Position numbers and translations under genes: made by a program
DNA from: Phlebopus portentosus
Taxonomy: Eukaryota > Basidiomycota > Agaricomycetes > Boletales > Boletinellaceae
Length of the DNA: 64,000 nt
Assembly (NCBI GenBank): GCA_037892935.1
Contig: JAYXKI010000005.1
Span: 806,001 to 870,000, forward strand
Reading direction: 5' to 3'
In this document: positions 58,500 through 64,000 of the stretch, one piece after another
Position numbering within the stretch: position 1 is the stretch's first letter
Layout: every line of letters starts with the position of its first letter
Notes under the pieces: generated by a model
What the model saw: only the letters and a program-made list of their open reading frames with translations
Database searches by the model: none
What the model was told of the DNA's origin: nothing

Positions 58500-61315
58500 G
58501 TCCCCAGTCCATTTGTGTCTATTATCCTCGCCTAAAAGCAGACTACTTGGGCGGCTGCCACGCCGAGAATATGGCTGTTTGGGCGTGTCATCGGGGTATC
58601 ATCGCCAGCCATAGCTTTGCTGGTGAAGTTGTGCCTGTTGGGTCGATGGGGTGAGAACGAAGGAACGAATGAGCAATACTCGGCGTCGTGGGTGGTGTTG
58701 AGAAAACGTCGTTTTCAGTGTCGTCTGGTTGGAGATGCATACTATGGGAAGAGATGGAGGGAGGAAGGACATTGAGCATGTCGTCCGTAAGAAGAAATAT
58801 AAGTAATTATTAAATATTATGGCAGTCCGGCTGCGGGTTTACAGAGACGAGAGATGAGATATGTTTATGCTGTCGAGGACATCACATCCTCATCTACCGT
58901 TACTTTATCTAAAATACTCTCTGCTTAATCTCCTGGACAACGATAGCCGAGACTTGATCCCCTCCCTGCGCTGGCTGCCAATCGCCATCGTCGTCCGTCA
59001 ATAATTTATCAATTCACAATCAACAATCTGCTTCTCTAACCGGCACCATCACCATCGTCTTCTCCTGTTTCCTGTTCTATGCATATCTCCCGTCCTGGGT
59101 GCGGCACGCCCATTCGCTGCGCGCCGGAAAGTCGGCAAGATGGAAAGATGTGTGTTGTCGCCAAGGATGGTGCTATCGAGCGAACAAACGAACGTGCCTT
59201 GTTGGGTGGGATCCATCATAGAAGAAATTAGAATCACATCCCTGGGAACATCTATCAAGCCCATTGGCAATCCTGATTACATCCTAGCCGTCTGATGATG
59301 GCGTGAGGAGCGAGTTTGCGATCACTCTCCAAAATTATATCTCAAACACACACATCTCTGTTGCCCGTCAACCTATCAAAGCTTTCTTGTCCGCAACGCT
59401 CGCTGCAACGAACGTGTCTAGATATGAAAGCGACTCACTGATTGGAGAAAGGATTGCTCTTTCAGGGACGTGTCAGAAACAGTTGTTGCTTCCGGCACCG
59501 TCATCGTATACTGATGATATTCGTCCACGGATAAGCGAAGAAAACCACCAACGGCGTTCCTTCGCTAAACCCAAACGACTTCCAACTACTCCTCGGTCTC
59601 TCTAGTTGATCATTGGCCGAAATTCTCCCTCGACCTCTCATGGACCAGACGATCAGAGGCGATCACTTTCGGAGGAACACGCCACGCGAAATGTCGCCGA
59701 GCAAGTAGTTGTTGCTCAGAAACGGTAACATACTGAAAATGAAAGAAACCTTCTATGATGCCTACTGTCTCGTCAGGAGACAAAAGCTTCCGTCGCCAGC
59801 CCGTACGGGATGTGCCTGAAGAAAAGACGACTTGGCCGATTGTATGTATCAAACATGATGTTCTTATTTGACTTCTTGGAGAAACTGAACAAACCATGCC
59901 TGTCTACATGTGTCTATCTTAGGTTCTTGCCTTCCTTGGAACGTGAGCAGCTCATGATTATCAAGGCCTGGCTATTCTGTTTAGTCACTATGATTGAAAG
60001 TCATACTTGTGCGGAATCTGCATATGGCGATGAGGCCGGTACTAGGGGGCTCTAGGAATATCCGACTTGCCCGTGCGCAACTTACGGAGGCCACTTTAGT
60101 CATGGAAGTCGCTTAAGTATAAGGACGAGGCTATCCAATCAGCGTCCTTATCTTCTTGGTGTTTTGTTCACGATCGCCTTCGAATGCCGATGTTTGTTTG
60201 TTTTTTGATCCGACACGGCATTAATATCGTGGGTGCGACGAATTTGGAGTCATCTTCATCATACTTTACTTCGTAGGATCTCGCCCACGGAATTCGGGAG
60301 CATCTCGTTTTCATGGAGTCGCGATGACTGAACTGAAATATTCGACACTTTCAAGTAAGTTATTTGGGAGTAATGTTAATAGCTGTTCTTATCTATGTAT
60401 TCCAGGCTCTTCTGCAAAGCTTTCAGACAGCTCGTCCTCCCTTCGATGTCTTGCTGACCTTCGTCTCATGTGTGTTAAGCAGGAGTTATTATTTTCAATA
60501 TCCTACGTGCGTTTGGTCAAAGAGCAGATTGCTGGATCATTTATGCACGATACAACCCCAGTACAACAATTGTACTTGGCCACCCGATCTAAACTGTGTA
60601 GACTTTCCGAACCTCGCCCAAAGAAACGATCAACTTTACGATGTACTCTTCCTAATGTATTGGAACGAGATGTTCCGTTATCATAATAATATGTCTCTGC
60701 AAATTAGAACGTTATTTAAATTTGCGTGAACTAATCTGGACTTTGGTAAGGCAGATATGCGACTTACCTGTCGTAGCGCTAGTGATTCCAAAACCTAGGA
60801 AGGTTAAAATAAAAATACTCCAGTTGCTTACATTCTGGGTAACTTGTAATGATTGCTTTTGTTCAGTAAGTACATCACGGGAATTCACGGAACCGTTTTC
60901 TTACAGGCATCACAATATTGCAGCCCGGCAAAACAACAATAAGAGAAATAACAAAGAGGCACAAACCTGCTGAATTTAGAATCAGTCTTTGTTCTTTGCG
61001 CTTGACTACCTCCCCGGTCTGGTTTCTTATAAATCTCGCATGCGCAAAATTAACGGCCTGCTTTGGACTCAGACCTCCTCTTTGACTGCTGCAAGTTTTG
61101 CACCCGGCTCAGCGCTGTGCGCCATTGCCGCCCTTTGCAAGAAGACCCTTTTCCATACTGGACGCTTTGCCGAATGACACTCTTTCTTCCCTCTCTTGCT
61201 CTGTTGTTGACTCAATACTTTCACGCTCTTTTAGAGTGACGCTCCTTACCCTTTGAGGCTTGGCCCTCCAGGAATGAAGCTCGGTCAATGTTGTAACATA
61301 CCTCCTAGTGCTATT
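58500..61315. other. Long spacer NAD kinase / GH71
   Basis: About 2.8 kb. The part nearest NAD kinase (58570-58779) probably holds its first exon (frame MLNVLPPSISSHSMHL on the minus strand). The remainder has only motif-free open frames (for example 59303-59605 and 60324-60729, plus). The 200 bp before GH71 are pyrimidine-rich, as expected for its promoter. No other feature was recognised. Confidence 0.45.
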
Positions 61316-63076
61316 ATGTGGCTTTACGTTCTTTTCTTGACGGTTTTCCCGGTTCTTGTCTCGTCTGTGCCAGTACATCTTGAAGCCCGTGTGGACAATG
61401 GGACGGAACCAAAGTACGTGTTTGCACACCATATGGTTGGGAACACGTACCCGTACACAGTCGATGACTGGAAAGAGGACATCGCTCTTGCGAGTGCGCA
61501 TGGCATAGATGCCTTCGCTTTGAATATTGGCTCGGACTCGTGGCAGCCGAATCAGGTCAAGAACGCATACACTGCAGCGGAGCAATCAGGATCCAACTTC
61601 AAGATGTTTATTTCTTTCGATATGACGTGAGTCTTCCCCTGCGATTCTTCAGCGTTTCGCTTGACGTGAAAATATGTTTCTCGTCAGTATTCTTCCTTGT
61701 GCAAGTTCCGGTGATGCTGCGCAACTACGCAATTATATCACGACGTATGCGAATCACGCAGCACAGTTCAAGTACGATAACAAGGTGTTTGCGTCGACGT
61801 TTGCTGGGGACACGTGTACATTTGGGCAGGCGAATGCGGCTCAAGGATGGCAGTCGCAGTTCACGAGCCAGTTGACCGGAGCGAACGCGGTATTCTTCGT
61901 TCCAAGCTTCTTCGTGGACCCAGAGCAGTTTGGGGATTATGCGAATGCAATAGACGGAATGTTCAATGTGAGCCTTTAATGATTGTGTTTCTTCGGGATG
62001 GTTTACGAGAGCTAACATGTCTTGTCAGTGGAACGCTGCCTGGCCGATTTCAGTTACGACTGGAGTGTTTAACGAAATTGTAATGCAGGCCGGAGCTGCT
62101 GTCGGAAAGCTTCTTAGCTCGTCTTCTTCGCCGCTTACGACCCAAATCAGCGAAGCAGTCCAGAACGTCACAAGCTCACTTGACTCAGACCATCAGTATA
62201 TCGATGCACTGAATAAGATGGGAAATAAATTGTATATGTCTTCTGGTGAGACATTTCTTACTTCTTCGCAAGTTTTTCATCTCATTTCGCTCCTAGTTTC
62301 TCCATGGTTCTTCACGCATTACTCAGCGCAGTCATTTGACAAAAACGTAAGTCCCGTACTTTACTCCGTGTATGTACGAAAATTGGGGCAAAACACTCAC
62401 ATGATCTCCAGTTTCTTTACCTCTCTGACCAACTCTACCCGTCTCGCTGGCAGTCGATCATTTCCGCCCGAGATCAAATCCCGATGGTCGAAGTACTCAC
62501 CTGGAATGATTACGGAGAGTCGTCTTATGTGGGACCCATCAAGGGTGCGCAGCCAAATAGCCAGCAATGGGTCGATGGCTTCAACCACACCGCATTCCTT
62601 GACCTGACCCAGTATTTCGTCACTGCATACAAGAATGGGTCATACCCTCCAGTACAGGAAGATAAACTATACCTATGGGCAAGACCACACACGAAGGACG
62701 CGCAAGCCACATCGGATTCCATCGGGAAACCGGAGAATGCTGACGTTGTAAGCCTTGTATCCTCACTTCTGCCTTTCATCAATAGCTGATCACAATGTTT
62801 TAGCTTGAAGATGCACTTTTCGCTGTTGTCCTGGCGACATCACCAGCAGAAGTCACCCTATCCACAAAGTCAATTAACAAAACAGTTTCGGTGAAGGAAG
62901 GACTCACACAACTTTCTTTGCCTTTGGAAGCTGGCGACACCATGAGCGCATCCTTAAGTCGGGACAATCAGATCGTCGTGCAGCTTGTGCCAAGTAATTT
63001 CACTTTTGAGGGAAGCCCTCAGACATACAACTTCAATGCTTTCGCTTCCTTTGCGAGCGGCACGAATCCAAACTGA
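61316..63076 (+). CDS. Secreted glycoside hydrolase family 71 (alpha-1,3-glucanase)
   Basis: Endo-alpha-1,3-glucanase (mutanase) family, acting outside the cell on alpha-1,3-glucan of fungal walls. The ATG at 61316 gives a signal peptide MWLYVLFLTVFPVLVSS; an earlier in-frame ATG at 61274 would add 14 residues and is less likely. The catalytic domain starts KYVFAHHMVGNTYPYTVDDW, EDIALASAHGIDAFALNIG, FKMFISFDM, then SSGDAAQLRNYITTYANHAAQF, VFASTFAGDTCTFGQ, NAVFFVPSFFVDP and MFNWNAAWPI. Later exons have LYMSSG, WFFTHYS, FLSDQLYPSRWQSII-like sequence, MVEVLTWNDYGESSYVGPI, FLDLTQYFVTAYKNGSYPP and DKLYLWARPHTKDA. The C-terminal domain (LEDALFAVVLATSPAEVTLS ... YNFNAFASFASGTNPN) ends at TGA 63074-63076. 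The HHMVGN start, TWNDYGES block and WARPH motif are family hallmarks. Introns begin at about 61628, 61967, 62248, 62345 and 62748. Confidence 0.9.
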
Positions 63077-64000
63077 CGGGTTTGATCTGTATTGTGTATA
63101 TGTGTTCGGCCTTCCTTGTACTGTATTGTTAGCTTCCTGCATAAGTGAATTAACGTATCGGCATTTCGAAGGCGACTGTACCTTAACATGCAATACACAA
63201 CAGCCTGTTCGTCTTCGTTACGGCACCAGATTCCATTCCAGAACTCTATTTCTCGTTATGACATCGGATGAATGCGCATTTGCAGACATCTAGTATGAGC
63301 AACTTGTCAAGGCAACACTTCTCAGAGGCCCTTTGCCGAGTAATCAGAGTGGACACATTCAATGCCATGACGAGTCATCATCATGATTGAGAGAAAGCCT
63401 GGCTATAGTCGCTAAATTTGCGAGTTCGCGCGAATCATTAGACGGCTGGTTCGCACTCAGGTCGTGCATTCTGTTAAAAAGGCTCCTGCTTACATCTCAA
63501 CTTAGTAGATCGGTGTCCGACACTAGCGTAATAAATACAGTGTCACTTACCCGCATTGTTCTTCGCTCCCCTCCAAGGGGGTGAAAGGATCGATTCGTTT
63601 CAATTCTCTCGCTGACCGGAAAATTACCAAGAAAAGGAGGGCTTAAATTCTGCATTTGGCGAGAACAGCCGTGCCAAGAATCCAGCAACGCTTGAGATAG
63701 GAACTCTCCATGATTCCCTACGCGCCTGCTGGCAGCGGCGGAATCAACGTTAAGCATCAGTGGACAACATAAACAACATCTGAAAGGTGAGAACGTGTAA
63801 TGTCCGAGGCGTGACGTATTCCCGGCAACCTGGAGCATTCATCTATCGCGATCACTGATGTCTTTTTCTTTTTTCGTGCTCGCCGGCTGTAGCAGTTGGG
63901 AGAGACGGCATCAGGCCTAAAAAAGGCTGTCGCCGAAAACTTGACGTAGTTAGAAATCAAAGTCACATAGTTCCGGAAACAAAGTCTGTCCCAAGACTCC
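63077..64000. other. Region downstream of GH71
   Basis: About 920 bp to the window edge. Open frames (for example minus 63497-63838) lack motifs. No RNA gene was recognised. Confidence 0.4.

Noticed and set aside
60324..60729. Overlapping plus-strand frames of about 120 aa upstream of GH71
   Set aside because: Two frames overlap in the same strand without motifs or consistent splice sites; insufficient support for a gene.

Overview
The window is nuclear DNA from a filamentous basidiomycete, most likely an Agaricomycete. Genes are dense and broken by many short introns (mostly about 50-60 nt, GT-AG). The recognisable families are fungal, and two of them point to mushroom-forming fungi: a DUF6533 protein and an expanded orphan seven-transmembrane (7TM) family. 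No tRNA, rRNA, CRISPR array or recognisable autonomous transposon was seen. Exon joins were made by eye, so gene ends are more reliable than gene starts.

Left block (about 0-10.6 kb), housekeeping: a Cdc1/Ted1-type (MPPE1/PGAP5-like) phosphoesterase, a DCAF7/WDR68-type WD40 protein, a Tyr/Ser/Gly-rich basidiomycete protein on the minus strand, and Golgi tether subunit COG5.

Middle block (about 10.8-39.3 kb), accessory and duplicated: five paralogous 7TM genes (called A-E here), a possible broken membrane-protein gene, a DUF6533 gene, an MFS transporter (MFS-A), two TLC-domain membrane proteins and two tandem betaine-lipid (DGTS) synthases. The order is 7TM-A(+), 7TM-B(+), remnant(-), DUF6533(+), MFS-A(-), 7TM-C(+), TLC-1(-), 7TM-D(+), TLC-2(-), BTA-1(+), BTA-2(+), 7TM-E(+). 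The repeated 7TM(+)/TLC(-) pair looks like a segmental duplication. BTA and TLC proteins both act in membrane lipid metabolism, and the 7TM proteins could be sensors. A lipid-remodelling locus is therefore a reasonable hypothesis, but it is an inference.

Right block (about 40.1-63.1 kb): PDK1-type AGC kinase, mitochondrial acetolactate synthase regulatory subunit (ILV6), two more copies of the MFS family (MFS-B, and MFS-C which carries a one-base frameshift), a concentrative nucleoside transporter, a long NAD kinase and a secreted GH71 alpha-1,3-glucanase. The last 0.9 kb and about 2.5 kb before GH71 hold nothing recognisable.

The most notable points are the orphan 7TM cluster, the tandem DGTS synthases beside duplicated TLC genes, a small inverted-repeat-bounded insertion in a BTA-1 intron, and the MFS-C frameshift.
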